Assembly: GCA_013416795.1 (NCBI GenBank)
Contig: RQSC01000027.1
Location: 38,263-102,262, forward strand
From: Prasinococcaceae sp. CCMP 1430
Taxonomy: Eukaryota > Prasinodermophyta > Palmophyllophyceae > Prasinococcales > Prasinococcaceae
Direction of reading: 5' to 3'
DNA length: 64,000 nt
Shown: positions 1 to 10,297 of the stretch, in pieces
Position numbering within the stretch: the stretch's first letter is position 1
Layout: each line of letters opens with the position of its first letter
Position numbers and translations under genes: made by a program
The notes under the pieces: model-generated
Database searches by the model: none
Seen by the model: only the letters and a program-made list of their open reading frames with translations
What the model was told of the DNA's origin: nothing

Positions 1-418
1 TCGTGAGCGGGGCGCGCGAAGCCGGGCCGCGCGGGGCGGCAACAGCGGCGGCGGATCCGGCCGCAGCAGGCGCGCGCTCGGTCGGTCGCCCGGGCAGCGG
101 GGGCGTTTCTGAGTGAGGGGTTGCTGAGGTCGGAAACTGGGGGCGCGCCCCATGCGGGGCCACGCTGCGCCAGGCATCGCCGCAGGGGTGTAGAGCCAAT
201 CAGCGCCGGTGCAGGAAGCTCCCGCGCTGGCACACGCGCTGCAGGCGGCGCGGCGCACGTAGGCGTCGCAGCAGCGCGGGCAGCGGCTTAGCCGGGCGGT
301 AGGCGCGCGGCTGCACGCACGCACAGCGCTCAGCGCGGCACGTGTGTACGCCGTGTACGGTCGCGATAGCGCACTGGCCGAGCATTGGACCCCTGGGGTC
401 GCACGCGCGGCTGCAGCT
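1..418. other. 5' flank of first gene
   Basis: GC-rich sequence upstream of the first ATG at 419. No conserved coding is visible on either strand. It presumably holds the promoter and 5' UTR of the C1a-32-like gene. An open frame runs in from about 344 but starts at GTG, so it was not used as the start. Confidence 0.4.
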
Positions 419-1533
419 ATGGGGGCAGGGCGCGAGGGCGACCCAGACGCGCCCGCAGAGGTCGTAGACGGAGAGGGCGAGGCCGCGGAGGAGCCGGAGG
501 GTACGGAGGAGGCCCCGGTTGCCGAGGAGACTATGACAGTGGCGTCGGCGGCTGCCGCCGCATTTGAGGCGGGGGACGATGCCCAGGCCGTTGCGGCCGC
601 CACCGCACATATTGCTGCTGCGCTCGAGGTTGAGGAGTGGGCGAAGGACGAGCGCGGTGCGGTGGCAGTGGATCACATCTTGTATGCGGTCGGCTTCGCG
701 CGCGACCTCGCGCTCGAGTGCGCTCACGCGGTCTTCCTTGCGGAGCTCGCTGCGGAGCTGCTGAAGCACGTACGCGCAGGCGGTGGCGAGGGCGAGGCGG
801 TCGCGCACTTCAAGTCACGCGTCGCGGCCAACGCCGCCGCGCGACCCGCGCGCGCTGACACACTGCCCGCAGGAGCTCTTCGCGCTGTGGCCGACTTTTT
901 CGTGCGCGGTTTTTTCGCGCACTACCGGCTGCATGCCTTCCTGTACTCGCGCGAACGCGAGCTCGACGAGAAGACTGTCGTGCGCCACGTCGAGCGCGCC
1001 ATGATTCCGCCAGCACCGCCGCTGGCATCTGCGCGCACCGACGCTGAGTGGGAGGAGCACCTCGAGGCCGAGCGCGCGCGCGCTGAGGCAGCAGCCGCGG
1101 CGGCTGAGGCCGAGGCGCGAGCGGCTGCGGAGCGCGAGAGGTTGGCAGGGCGCACCGAGGAGGAGGTTGTCATGGAGAAGTTTGACCTCAAGAAAAAGGT
1201 ACAATGGCATGAATGCAGGCGCGCTCACCGTGCGCGCTCGCCGTGGCACAGCCTTCCCCCTCCCTATTGCTTCCTGCGCGTGTGGTCCTGACGACCGCTG
1301 CTCCGTTTCTCATCCGCGCGTCGAGCCGCTGACGAGTGCGCGTGCGCGCTCGTCCCTCGTGCGCGCCCACGCAGCCCGAGACATTGGAGGAGGCGGTGGA
1401 GTACGAGGTGACGAGGCGTTTGGCCGCTGCCAAGGAAGCGATGGACGCTGACTACGAGGCGCGCAAGAACGAGCTCGCCCTCAAAATCGCCGCGCTCGAG
1501 GAGAAGCTCGGCGCCGAGGAAGCCGCGGCATAG
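419..1533 (+). CDS. CFAP119: C1a-32-like ciliary central-pair protein (CLAMP domain)
   Basis: Two exons, 419-1198 and 1375-1533, give 312 aa. The intron (gtacaa...cgcag) joins FDLKKK to PETLEEAV in frame. After an acidic, Ala/Glu-rich N-terminus (about residues 1-75), residues about 80-185 match the CLAMP family of the flagellar C1a complex (Chlamydomonas C1a-32, animal CFAP119/CCDC189). The signature pieces are VDHILYAVGFARD, AVAHFKSRV and the hallmark ADFFVRGFFAHYRLHAFLY. A charged coiled coil (EAERARAEAAAAAAEAEARA, then the exon-2 helix) ends the protein. In the family this subunit sits on the C1 central-pair microtubule and affects beating. ATG 419 is the first in-frame ATG. It is convergent with the TMEM260-like gene, with about 210 bp between stops. 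The family call rests on pattern memory of the FFxHYxLxxFLY block. Confidence 0.66.
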
Positions 1534-1744
1534 CGAGCGTGTGGAGCGCGCGCGCACAGCGCTCACCCGTAACATATCAGAAACTTGTAGGCATAGTCAG
1601 ATCCCCCACGCCTCGCAATGCGTCCACCTTCGCACACGAGCCAACGCATGAACACAGCGATAGAGAAAGCAGTGTGATACAGATTGTACAATGGAGCAGA
1701 TTTGTGGTGAGATCGCGCATGCGTCTCTGGTGCATCGCCGCCAC

Positions 1745-4108
1745 TCAGCCCTCATCCTCAGTGGGTACGGGCTTTCCCATCGCCACGAGGTCGCTCACCG
1801 CGCGCGCACGCCTTTGTTCGAACGTGCGACGCTCCCTCGCGTCGCTAGCTTCGAGTGTGTCGAGCGGCGCGGCGCGTAGCCAGCGCCCCGCGGCGGTCCA
1901 TAGGGTGCGCATCGCCCCCGCGTAGCGCTCGCCGTCGCACGCGCCAGCGTCGATGGCCGCGTGCGTGACGGCGTTGGCGGCAATCGCGAGGTTCCGAACG
2001 TACTCAGGCGGGAGGCTGGGATGAGCTGCGTCCAGGGCCATGTAGGCATCGAGCGCCGCGAGCGCTGCCTCGGGCTGCCTCGCGGGGTCATTCGCAAGAG
2101 CGTACATCAGATGGCTGTAGCCGAGTTTCTGCCATATAGTGAAGCGGTCTTCCGCGCACACGCGCTCCCAACGCGTGGTGTCCCACCGCCGCAAGCCGGC
2201 GGCCGCATCCTCAAGCGATGGCATGTACTGCGGAGCTTCCAGGGCCCACCGTCCGTATTCGGCGCGTGCCATGAATCCCTGCTGCGCGGGGATGGCCATC
2301 TCGACCATACCCCACAATACGAGCGAGTAGGCATCGTTGGTCGACGGATCCTGCTCATTCCAGCCACCTGCAATGAATATGGGGTCGTCTAGCACGGACT
2401 GGCCTTCGCGACCACCTCTGGAGAGCTGCGCCGCATAGTTAGCGTCGATGAGCTCCTTCATTGAGAATCCCTTCGGCTCGTATGGATGGTAGTATTCGTT
2501 AGGCCACATCCACCTGTCGAGGTTGCCCTTCTGCGTGCGCAGAAACCACGGGTACGTAAGCATTGCCTGGTCTACCATCTGCACATCGGCGCGATAACCC
2601 TCGCACACTTGCAGGTAGCGCATGCCGTTAGTGATGAGATCTCCTTTCACTATCACCCGCGCACCGGACGGCAGCGGCGTCAGCACGTCTCGGGCGTACT
2701 CCACTATGGCGTCGTTGGAAGACTCATCCATCGACGGCCACAGCGACACGCAGCGGTACGCGGCCGACGACAAAGCCAGGCCCATCGCGACTAGTGCGGG
2801 AAATCGCCGCTGCGGCTCCGAGTCTTCCCGCTTGGCATACGACGTCGCCCAGCCGAGGGCGGCGCGTGCCCCCACTCCGGCGGACAGCGCGAGTACGACG
2901 TGCGACTGCATCCAGAAGCGCTGCAGCACCCCAAAGTGCAGCGGTTGCTGGATCGGCAAGTTGGCCAGGCAATGGAAGCCCACAGTATACAACACGAAGC
3001 ACCCGAGCGCCACGCGTAGCGCCGTCACGCCGCTGCGGCCTACACCACCGCCGTCGCCACCGGCCGGCACCGCCCCCGAGCACGCCGCGGCGACGCCGCA
3101 CAGAAGCAGCAGTACTCCCGGCGGACTGAGCGCATGCACCGCGCCAGCCGTGTAGTGCGAGAGTCCCGCCACCACATCGACCTCTTCAGCGCCCGCGCCC
3201 GAGTACAAGCGCAAGGACCCGTACTCTGCGCGCGTGAGGTGCCGCCACAGGCCCTCGGCAGTAGTGAGCTCTCCCCAGTTGCCCGGAAGCCTGCGCGCGG
3301 ACGCCCATGGCAGGTAGGCGTACGGCAGGAGGCCGAGCACTCCCAGCCCCGCGGCGCCAGCGAGGTCGTCCACGTGCCCCACCCACACGCGCCTGTACCT
3401 GCAGAGCACCACCCAGGCGACGACCGGCGCTGCGTAGAAGAGGGCAGTGTGCTGGTTGCTCAGCGCGAGCCCAACGAGGAGTGCGCCAGCCTGCCCCCGC
3501 CGTCGCGCGGCATGGTGATGGCCGATTGCGACAGCGCCCTCGAAGCGCACGAGCACGTACAGCGCAGCCGCCAGAAGAGCGTTGTTCAGTGCGAAAACCT
3601 CCGACAGGATGGCGTATTGCCATACGAGCGGCGCAAGGCCAAACGCGGCGGCAGCAGCGATGCCAGCGAGCGCGCTGCCACCGGCAGCAGCGTCGGCAGC
3701 GAGGCACAGAGCACCATTCGCTGCAGCGGCGCACGCGGCCGAGGCGAGGTTGGCACCGAAGGCGGGCGATCCTGCGCCCAGCCATCGCACGGCGCTCACG
3801 CCCATCCCTGCAATCATCGTGAAGAGGGGGTATCCCGGAGGGTGCACTGCGCCGAGTTGGCACGCGGCGAACGCCAGCTCGGTTGCGTCGCCGCCGCCGA
3901 TGGTGCGGAACGCTGTTCGAAAGTACACGGCGCCGCTGACGACAGCTACGGTCGCCGCCAGCAGCACTGACCCCGCGGCGTCATCACCGGAGTCGCCATC
4001 GACGGCAGACCCACGGCGAAGCCCACCACCACCGCCTGTCCCATGCACTCGCGTCTGCCGCTGCTGCCTCTGCCTGCTGGCGCCGCTCACCGCTCGTCGC
4101 CTCGCCAT
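1745..4108 (-). CDS. TMEM260: TMEM260-like protein O-mannosyltransferase (DUF2723)
   Basis: Single exon, 787 aa, ATG at 4108 (complement). Residues 71-96 carry the DUF2723 signature: an acidic GGDATELAF followed by LGAVHPPGYPLF, as in TMEM260 and bacterial DUF2723 proteins. About ten hydrophobic segments follow (residues about 45-440), including SNQHTALFYAAP and LPYAYLPWAS. The lumenal C-terminal half (KGDLITNGMRYLQ, YPWFLRTQ, RWMWPNEYYHPY) ends in TPR-like helices. Vertebrate TMEM260 (about 700 aa) is an ER O-mannosyltransferase acting on IPT/TIG domains; the acidic residue after GG and the HPPGYP loop are the expected donor/catalytic region. The poly-Gly, Arg-rich N-terminus is not conserved. 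Divergent from the PsbP-like gene (235 bp between ATGs). Family membership is clear; the acceptor substrate here is unknown. Confidence 0.87.
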   Translation of the reverse strand: MARRRAVSGASRQRQQRQTRVHGTGGGGGLRRGSAVDGDSGDDAAGSVLLAATVAVVSGAVYFRTAFRTIGGGDATELAFAACQLGAVHPPGYPLFTMIAGMGVSAVRWLGAGSPAFGANLASAACAAAANGALCLAADAAAGGSALAGIAAAAAFGLAPLVWQYAILSEVFALNNALLAAALYVLVRFEGAVAIGHHHAARRRGQAGALLVGLALSNQHTALFYAAPVVAWVVLCRYRRVWVGHVDDLAGAAGLGVLGLLPYAYLPWASARRLPGNWGELTTAEGLWRHLTRAEYGSLRLYSGAGAEEVDVVAGLSHYTAGAVHALSPPGVLLLLCGVAAACSGAVPAGGDGGGVGRSGVTALRVALGCFVLYTVGFHCLANLPIQQPLHFGVLQRFWMQSHVVLALSAGVGARAALGWATSYAKREDSEPQRRFPALVAMGLALSSAAYRCVSLWPSMDESSNDAIVEYARDVLTPLPSGARVIVKGDLITNGMRYLQVCEGYRADVQMVDQAMLTYPWFLRTQKGNLDRWMWPNEYYHPYEPKGFSMKELIDANYAAQLSRGGREGQSVLDDPIFIAGGWNEQDPSTNDAYSLVLWGMVEMAIPAQQGFMARAEYGRWALEAPQYMPSLEDAAAGLRRWDTTRWERVCAEDRFTIWQKLGYSHLMYALANDPARQPEAALAALDAYMALDAAHPSLPPEYVRNLAIAANAVTHAAIDAGACDGERYAGAMRTLWTAAGRWLRAAPLDTLEASDARERRTFEQRRARAVSDLVAMGKPVPTEDEG

Positions 4109-4342
4109 CGCGACCCCTTCTCACCGGCGGCTGGCGCACCGCGACGGCCACCGCGCGCCTACAACCCCTCCTAGTACCCACCCCCACCCCCAGCTCCAAC
4201 TGCCACCGCCGCCACCTTGCCGCGCTGTCCCTGCCCGCTGTCCTGCGCACTCTGTGTGGCGGCGCGCGCGAGCGGAGGCCAATGTGCGCGCGGCGAGCGC
4301 GGGGCTCGCAGGGCACCGAGCGCGGGCCGCGCAAGAGCGGCG

Positions 4343-5393
4343 ATGGCGTCGGCAGCGCGGCTCTGCTGTGGTCGCAGCGCGGTGGTCGCGGGATCGGCGC
4401 TGGCGCGCCGGCGAGGCGCGCGCTGGGGGCGCAGGGCAGCGCCCCGCGCGAGTAGTGTGGGGCAGGAAGGACGGGTCCAGCGGCGCACGCAGGGCGCCTC
4501 AACGCGCGGCGGCGACGGGATGGACAGACGCGGCACTCTCGCGTCCGCTGCTGCCGCGGCTGTAGCGTTCATGCTCCTCCCAGGGGAGGCCGCGCGCGCG
4601 GTGTCAAGTGCTGGCGACGGCGGCACACTGGTCTCGAGCGCCAGCGGGCATCTCGCATTGGTCGTCCCAGATGCGTTTCTGGTGGCTGCGAACCGCCCGG
4701 TGGCGGACGTGGTGAAGGCGCAGACTCTGGTCATCGCCACTGACCTTGGGAGGCGAGCCGTCATCTCAGTGCGCCAGGAGCCGCTACCTGTCGCGCTGCG
4801 CGAGCTGCTCGAACGCACGACGTCGCCAACGCCCGAGCAGGCGGCACGTGCGCTCACCGCGCCGCTCGCGGACGCCGTTGCGATGGGCGAGGCAAAGGCA
4901 GCCGTAGGGGGTGTCATCAACGGCGAGACGGGGACAGTTGGCTTCGAGCTCGGGGATGTAGATGCGGACGTCAGGGGAGGAGGCGATGGGCTGGATGCGG
5001 CACCCGTGCGGCCGTTCTTCTCCTACGAGTACACGGCGGAGGTGTGCCGTGGCAAGATAGGGGCGGAGGTGCGAAGCGCGTCCGCACGCGACGCGGTGCA
5101 TGCAAGCGCCGCTGGGGCTGGCGAGGCCGCGCACACGCATGCCGCTGAATCCACGCGCTCTCCGCGCTGACGGCGCGCGCGCGCGCGCACAGGGCCTCGG
5201 CGGCAAGCTCTCCTGCGATGCTCCGAACGGTGGGGGGCCTCTCGCAACCGTGAGGAGGCGCAATCGCTGTGTGAGCGCTCTCCGACGGGGCATGGTGCTC
5301 ACCCTGCGCGTGTCAGCCGAAGACGCCATGTGGGACGACGCACTCCAGCACGAGGCACAGCTCGCGCTCGACAGCTTCATGCTCACCGACTGA
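4343..5393 (+). CDS. PsbP-domain-like thylakoid lumen protein
   Basis: Two exons, 4343-5068 and 5193-5393, give 308 aa. The intron (gtgcga...gcacag) has a CTGAC about 21 nt before its end. The N-terminus is an Arg/Ala-rich plastid transit region followed by a second, lumen-type signal with a twin arginine (MDRRGTLASAAAAAVAFMLL, ending GEAARA), as for TAT-imported lumen proteins. The mature part resembles PsbP-like proteins: SGHLALVVPDAFLVA near the start, FFSYEYTAEVCRGK in the middle, then MVLTLRVSAEDAMW and LALDSFML at the end, matching the family's grLytL...W...SF pattern. Such proteins help photosystem II or NDH assembly in the lumen. The domain call is by pattern only; which PsbP/PPL/PPD branch it belongs to cannot be told. 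This gene is the main evidence that the organism is photosynthetic. Confidence 0.6.
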
Positions 5394-5557
5394 GGAACGA
5401 GAGCGCGCCGAACATGCCGTCGCTCGCACTTCGCATGCATACCGCGCGCTCTGCGCTCTGTACCGACATCGGATGGCCCCTGAACATACTACTGTACTTA
5501 CTGGCGCCTCTACGCACGCGTGGTGCGAGTGCGCTGCGGCTCTCTGCCTTGCTAGCG

Positions 5558-6622
5558 TCAGTAGATACCGGGCAGCAGCATCTTCGTGCGCTGCACGTAA
5601 CTCGCATACTGCAAGTCATCGCCATACTTGTCCGCTTGTTTCGCATCAAGTTTGGGCGTGACGCGCAGCATGAGGCCCACGATACCAGCAAGACCCAACG
5701 CGGCGGGAAGCACGCGCGCGACCACGCCAACAGCGCCTCCACCCAGCGAGACCATCGCAGGCAGACCTGCGAGGAAGACGCCAACCCACGCCAAAATTTC
5801 GCCCGTGTAGTTCGGATGCCTGACCACGGAGTAGACGCCACTCGAGCAGTAGCCTGCGTCCGCGCTCGCCATCTTGTGGCGCGCCTTCGTTGTGTCGGCA
5901 ACGGCCTCCAGGACAAGGCCGAACCACTGGACCGCCACGCCGACCAGCGCAACTGTGGATGCGTCGGTGACGCTGGCGCCCCTGAGGGCCCACAGCGCCG
6001 GGGAGCACATGAGCGCATAGAGAGTGCCACACGCCACAATTGGCACGGCCTGGTTGCTTGCCTTCGCCTCCGGCGAGTTGGCAACGCGCTTGTTCCATTC
6101 AGGCCACGCGCGCTGGCGCCATGCTGGGTGGGGTTGCATGCACGTTTGTCAGCAGCGGTCGCCACGCTGACGCCCTCGCGCCTCCGAGCGCTCGCTCCGC
6201 GCTCGCTCGGCTGGGCGCTCGATCGCCGCAGCGCTCGCGGCGCGGCGCTCCTCACCAAGGTATCCCGCCAGGCGTAGGCCGTACGCGACGAGTCCCGCGG
6301 CCGTAAGCACTGCCGTGCCGGAGACGCTCGCGCCCGAGCCCGCAACCGACAGCAGCAGCACCGCGCCGGCGGTCGCGGCGCTCAGGCCATAGCCAACGCT
6401 GAAAGTCCATGCCTTGAGGCCGGCGAGCGCAGGCAGGAGCGGCACCACGTTGGACGCCCACAGCGCGCCGAAGGCCGCCACGGGGGGCGCCATGGTCGCG
6501 AGGGGGAGCATGGGGAGCGCCGCGGCGGACGCCCGCACGCGCCGCGCGCCCGGCCCCCGAGGCGCGCCGGCGACGCCCGCACCACCGACCACGTCACATC
6601 CACGCATCCGTGACTTCATCAT
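5558..6622 (-). CDS. DUF1295 / steroid 5-alpha-reductase-like membrane protein
   Basis: Two exons on the complement, 6622-6256 and 6123-5558, give 310 aa. The 132-nt intron starts gtgagg at 6255 and ends cccag at 6124. Splicing restores GLRLAGYL-AWRQRAWPEWNKR, the usual DUF1295 junction, and removes an in-frame TGA. An N-terminal basic stretch could be a plastid transit peptide. There are about six hydrophobic segments. Near the C-terminus GVYSVVRHPNYTGEILAW is the RHPNYxGE signature shared by steroid 5-alpha-reductase and isoprenylcysteine methyltransferase relatives, where it binds NADPH or cofactor. The protein ends YVQRTKMLLPGIY. Probably an NADPH-dependent reductase of a lipid or terpenoid in an organelle membrane; the substrate is unknown. 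Convergent with the PsbP-like gene. Confidence 0.78.
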
Positions 6623-7100
6623 CTCTACTAACGGGAGATCTCCATCACCTCAATTTTTGAACGCTCGCCACCGCGCGACCAACAAAAGAACCGTCGTGGC
6701 AAGCTGTGGCCGAACAAGGAAAAAACACGCGCCGGGGACGACAACACACTCCCTGACATGGGCGCTTTCGTTTTCGCGTGTGGTTGGTTGTTGGGACTGA
6801 CGACACATCCAACCAACAGGAGGACCTCGCGTCAAACCTCTCCAAGTAGAAACGCGCAACGGTCCGCGGAACATTCAAAAACATTCGGCAGAATCGGCGA
6901 ATGCATCGGGACCGAGACATCTGAAATCTATCGGCCCGCCGGGCAGTGCCCCATCCATGCATAAGACGCACCAGCATCAATCAATCGATGGGTGCATTGC
7001 GTGCATGTGTGTGACATGACTGCCTGTTGGTGTTAGTTTGTTGGTTTTACCTCGGTCGCGGCTCCGCCTCGGCGCGGCGGCGCGCGCCGCGCTCGTGCAG
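6623..7100. other. Divergent spacer, likely containing a missing first exon
   Basis: About 480 bp between the start of the DUF1295 gene and the first confident codon of the 2H phosphoesterase. It is less GC-rich than its surroundings. Several ATGs occur (for example 6758, 6902, 6988), but none reads in frame into the downstream exon because TGA at 7017 closes that frame. A small upstream exon of the 2H gene probably lies here; I could not place it. Confidence 0.4.
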
Positions 7101-7909
7101 GTGCGCGCCGAGGGGGAGGTTGGGCAAAGGCGGGCACCCGCACGGGCGCCCGCGCAACGCGCGCCGCGGCCCAACGCGTTCGTTGCAGTGCGCGTGCGCT
7201 CCGAGCATGCGCACAACACTCTTCGTGACGTCCACGCAGTCCTACCGCCGGAACTGGCAGCCGCGTGCGTGCCAGCCTCGGGTGCGCACATCACGCTTGC
7301 TGTGATGCATGCAGATGGTCAGGAGGGCGTGGAGGCAGCCCTCAGCGCCGTCAGACGCGTGGCTGGGCGCGTGCGCGCCCAGCGTAACGGACGCGCCGGC
7401 GTGCAGGCACGCCTGCGGGGGCTCGGCCACTTTCGGGCTCGAGTGCTCTTCCTCCGGCTCGAGCGCGGGGATAGCGCAGAGCAGCGGCTCCGGGAGCTAC
7501 ACGAGGCACTTCACGAGGAGCTCACCGGCGTGGATAAAATCGGGCTGGCACACACGCGCTTCGCACCGCACGTGGTGCGTGGCATGCGTGTGCGTACGTG
7601 TGCGTGTGCGTGTGCTTGTGTGTGCATTCGCGCGCGCGGGGGACGACATATTGTCTCAGCATAACACTGACCGCCCGCGCTCCCCGCGCGCGTCATATCT
7701 CACAGACTATTGCGAAGCACAGCAGGATGAGCGGCAGGCGAGCGCGCCGGGCGCCGCCGCTCACGCCGCCGGAGAGCCATGCCAACGTGGACGCTGGCGA
7801 GGTGTCCTTCGTGGAGCTCGAGCTCTGCTCCATGACCATGCGAAAACAGGCCGATGGATATTACCACGTCTTCGGTAGCGGCGAGCTCGGTGGCGTGGAC
7901 GAGACGTAG
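7101..7909 (+). CDS. AKAP7-type 2H phosphoesterase (5' end unresolved)
   Basis: Two exons are visible: about 7101-7574 and 7706-7909. The intron (gtgcgt...tctcacag) contains CTGAC and a GT-rich run. The spliced protein has both H-x-T/S motifs of the 2H superfamily: AHITLAVM and, exactly across the splice, RFAPHV-TIAKHSRM. It then has the AKAP7-like tail LELCSMTMRKQADGYYHV. The N-terminal FVAVRV strand also fits. Family members are 2',5'-phosphodiesterases or RNA-end-processing enzymes (AKAP7, ASCC1, LigT-like). No ATG precedes the domain in this frame, so the start must come from an upstream exon; a plausible acceptor is ctcgtgcag at 7100. It lies tandem to, and 655 bp upstream of, the apyrase gene. 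Confidence 0.75.
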
Positions 7910-8564
7910 GCAGCGCGCGAGCAGATCCGTGTGGGCGAGCGGGCCACATTGAGATGGTGAATGTCCACAGTTGTATACAACATGAGCGCACGCGGTCGGC
8001 GCGCGCCCCTTGGCGGTGCGCGCGAGGCGGGGATGCGCGTGAAGACGTCGCGACCGGCTGATCGCCTGCAGATGCCCGCCAGGCGCCTCCTGCGCGTGCG
8101 AGTAAGCTTGTGGGCGTATGTACGAGTGCGCTCTTATGACTGCCGGCGCGTGCACGGGTGGTGCCTCCTCCGTAACCGCCGGTGATGGCGATGGCATGGC
8201 CCAAGCCCGCCTCCGCGCATCCAGCGGGGACTGCCAACTGGTTCAACGCCACACCCCGCGCACCTGGACAGTGTGCTCTCCCGTTGGTATGTAAATCCCA
8301 TTTTTGAGAAAGCGCTTCCACCCGTGAGCGCGCGCGTGGACGGCGTTCGTTCCGTTCCCCGAACCGGAACGGAACGGAACGGGCGGTCCGGAGTCCAGAC
8401 TGCAGAGCGGTCGCGGGCCTGCGCGCGCCTCGCATCGGCCACAGCGCGGCAGGGCACCGCGGTGAGCCGCGGACGAGCCCTCGACCGGCTGGCGCCGGGC
8501 CTCACCAAGCCGTCGCCCTCCCCTCCCCTCCCCCCTCTCGCCGCCTCCCAAACCCCCAGTGGCC
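7910..8564. other. Tandem spacer before the apyrase gene
   Basis: About 650 bp, GC-rich, with no conserved coding on either strand. It contains short GGAAC repeats at about 8353-8375 and a C/T-rich tract directly before the ATG at 8565. Confidence 0.4.
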
Positions 8565-10112
8565 ATGGGGTGCGGCGCGTCCACCCCCGCGCCGGTGGCA
8601 GCCCCGCCCACGCCTACGCCTGCGCCTACGCCGGCTGAGAGCACACCCGCGGAGCTCGTGCCGCTGTCCGCCTCACCTGTGAGGCCCGACGCGCCCGTGC
8701 CGGTCGAGCCTCATGCAAACGAAGAGGCAGAGCTGGCGCCTGTAGTCACCGAGGTCGCTGTCGAGGCCGAGCCTGAGCTCGAGGCGGTGGATGCGCCCGA
8801 TACCGAACCGACCATGGTCGCGGTTGAACCGGACGCCAGCGAGGCCACGGCCAGCGACTCAGTCTCTCCACGTACCGCTGCGGAGATTGCAATCATATCT
8901 GAAGACTTGGTGGATGACATGACAAAGGGGGCACTCGCAGGCCTGGCGACGCCCCAAAAGGAGGCCCCCTCCACCGATGATGCCGCGGAAGTCGAGCACG
9001 AGAACGGCAACAGCGTGATCGCCGAGGAAATCGAAGCCGATGCGAGCGCTTGGGCGGCTCTCAATGCTGCCGGCACTGCGCCGACCGCTGGCAGCTCGTG
9101 GACGGTAGGATTCATCGCCGATCAAGATCAGGCCTCGGCTACGGTGGCTTCCGACGGAGCCGTAGCCTACGAAAGCTCGTTCTCGACTGCCGCGCTCACA
9201 TACGACGCCGGCGCAAATGCGTACACGCTTGGGGAACTCGCGCACAATCAGGTGGCCACCTCGCGCGGCGACCAGGCTGGGCGGGGTGGCGAGTTCTCCG
9301 CACTCGAGGTATTTGGAGGAAAGCTCCTCACGTTTGACGACCGCACTGGCGCCGTTGATGAGATCGTGCGCGGCGAAGATGGCTACTCATTGCAACCATT
9401 GCTCGATGAGCGTGGCGAGCCCGTGGTGTGCAGCCTGGGTGACGGGTCGAAGCCGGGCAAGGGACTCAAGTGCGAATGGGCTACGATGCGTGACGGCGCG
9501 CTCATCGTGGGGAGTACTGGCAAAGAGCGCACCGACGAGGACGGCAACGTGGTGCACGAAGGCGAGATGTGGGTCAAAGCCATCCACCCGCAGACGCTAG
9601 CGGTGACCAGTGTGGACGCGCGCCCGCTCTACACAACGATGCGCACCCGCGCGCGCTGCCCGCACGGCGCGGGCTACGCCATCCATGAAGCCGTGCGCTG
9701 GAACGAGACGCATGGCCGCTGGTTCTTCATGCCGCGCAAGCTCTCGCGCGAGGCCTACGATGAGGCCACGGAAGGACGCAAGTGCGTGAGCCTCATGATG
9801 GCGGCCGACGGCGACGGTGAGGACGCAAAAGTCATCGTCGCCGAGCCGAGCGCGTTGCCCGCCCTGGCGATGAGGGGGGTGTCGGATTTCTTCTTTTTGC
9901 CGGGCGACAAGCACATATTCGTCATTCGCACTGAGGAGACAGAGGAGAACGTGCTGCGCTCATACGCGAGTGTGATAGACCTTGAAGGCAATCCGCTCAT
10001 GCCGGAGACTTTGATTGGCGATGGCAAGAAGTTTGAGGGTGCCTGCCTCATCGATGAGTGGCTCGACTCGGAGGGGGCGGAGGTCTATGCACCCACCTGC
10101 GCGCAGATGTGA
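8565..10112 (+). CDS. CANT1: Calcium-dependent apyrase (CANT1/SCAN family) with acylation N-terminus
   Basis: Single exon, 515 aa. The ATG at 8565 has a strong context (ggccATGggg) and gives MGCGASTPAP. A low-complexity Pro/Ala/Glu linker occupies residues about 8-165. The catalytic part (about 175-515) matches calcium-activated nucleotidase/apyrase: GGEFSALEVFGGKLLTFDDR, GLKCEWATMRDGALIVGSTG, EMWVKAIHP, GYAIHEAVRWNETHGRWFF, MPRKLSREAYDE, GVSDFFFLPG and a final DGKKFEGACL. Family enzymes hydrolyse UDP, GDP and other NDPs in the ER/Golgi or outside the cell and are beta-propellers needing calcium. There is no signal peptide; MGCxxS is instead a classic N-myristoylation plus palmitoylation signal, so the protein may be anchored to the cytosolic face of a membrane. 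Confidence 0.9.
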   Translation: MGCGASTPAPVAAPPTPTPAPTPAESTPAELVPLSASPVRPDAPVPVEPHANEEAELAPVVTEVAVEAEPELEAVDAPDTEPTMVAVEPDASEATASDSVSPRTAAEIAIISEDLVDDMTKGALAGLATPQKEAPSTDDAAEVEHENGNSVIAEEIEADASAWAALNAAGTAPTAGSSWTVGFIADQDQASATVASDGAVAYESSFSTAALTYDAGANAYTLGELAHNQVATSRGDQAGRGGEFSALEVFGGKLLTFDDRTGAVDEIVRGEDGYSLQPLLDERGEPVVCSLGDGSKPGKGLKCEWATMRDGALIVGSTGKERTDEDGNVVHEGEMWVKAIHPQTLAVTSVDARPLYTTMRTRARCPHGAGYAIHEAVRWNETHGRWFFMPRKLSREAYDEATEGRKCVSLMMAADGDGEDAKVIVAEPSALPALAMRGVSDFFFLPGDKHIFVIRTEETEENVLRSYASVIDLEGNPLMPETLIGDGKKFEGACLIDEWLDSEGAEVYAPTCAQM

Positions 10113-10297
10113 GGGCGCGCGCGTGAGTGAGCAGGGCGCATGCTACAGCATGTGTAAAAATGGTGTCACTCAGACACGGGGCGTTCAGCTGCATGCACGC
10201 CGAGTGTTTCATATGCAGAGCGCACAATAATGGTGAAAGAATGCCGCGCAGCGCTGCCGCTGCGCAATAGTACTGTACAGGTGTGGGCGGGTGCGCG

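Noticed and set aside
10260-10280. GTACTGTAC/GTACAGTAC palindromes near several 3' ends (5487, 10268, 24602, 46866, 49731, 62634) as a poly(A) signal
   Set aside because: Also found in promoter spacers (24602, 49731) and at inconsistent distances from stops; no clear rule.
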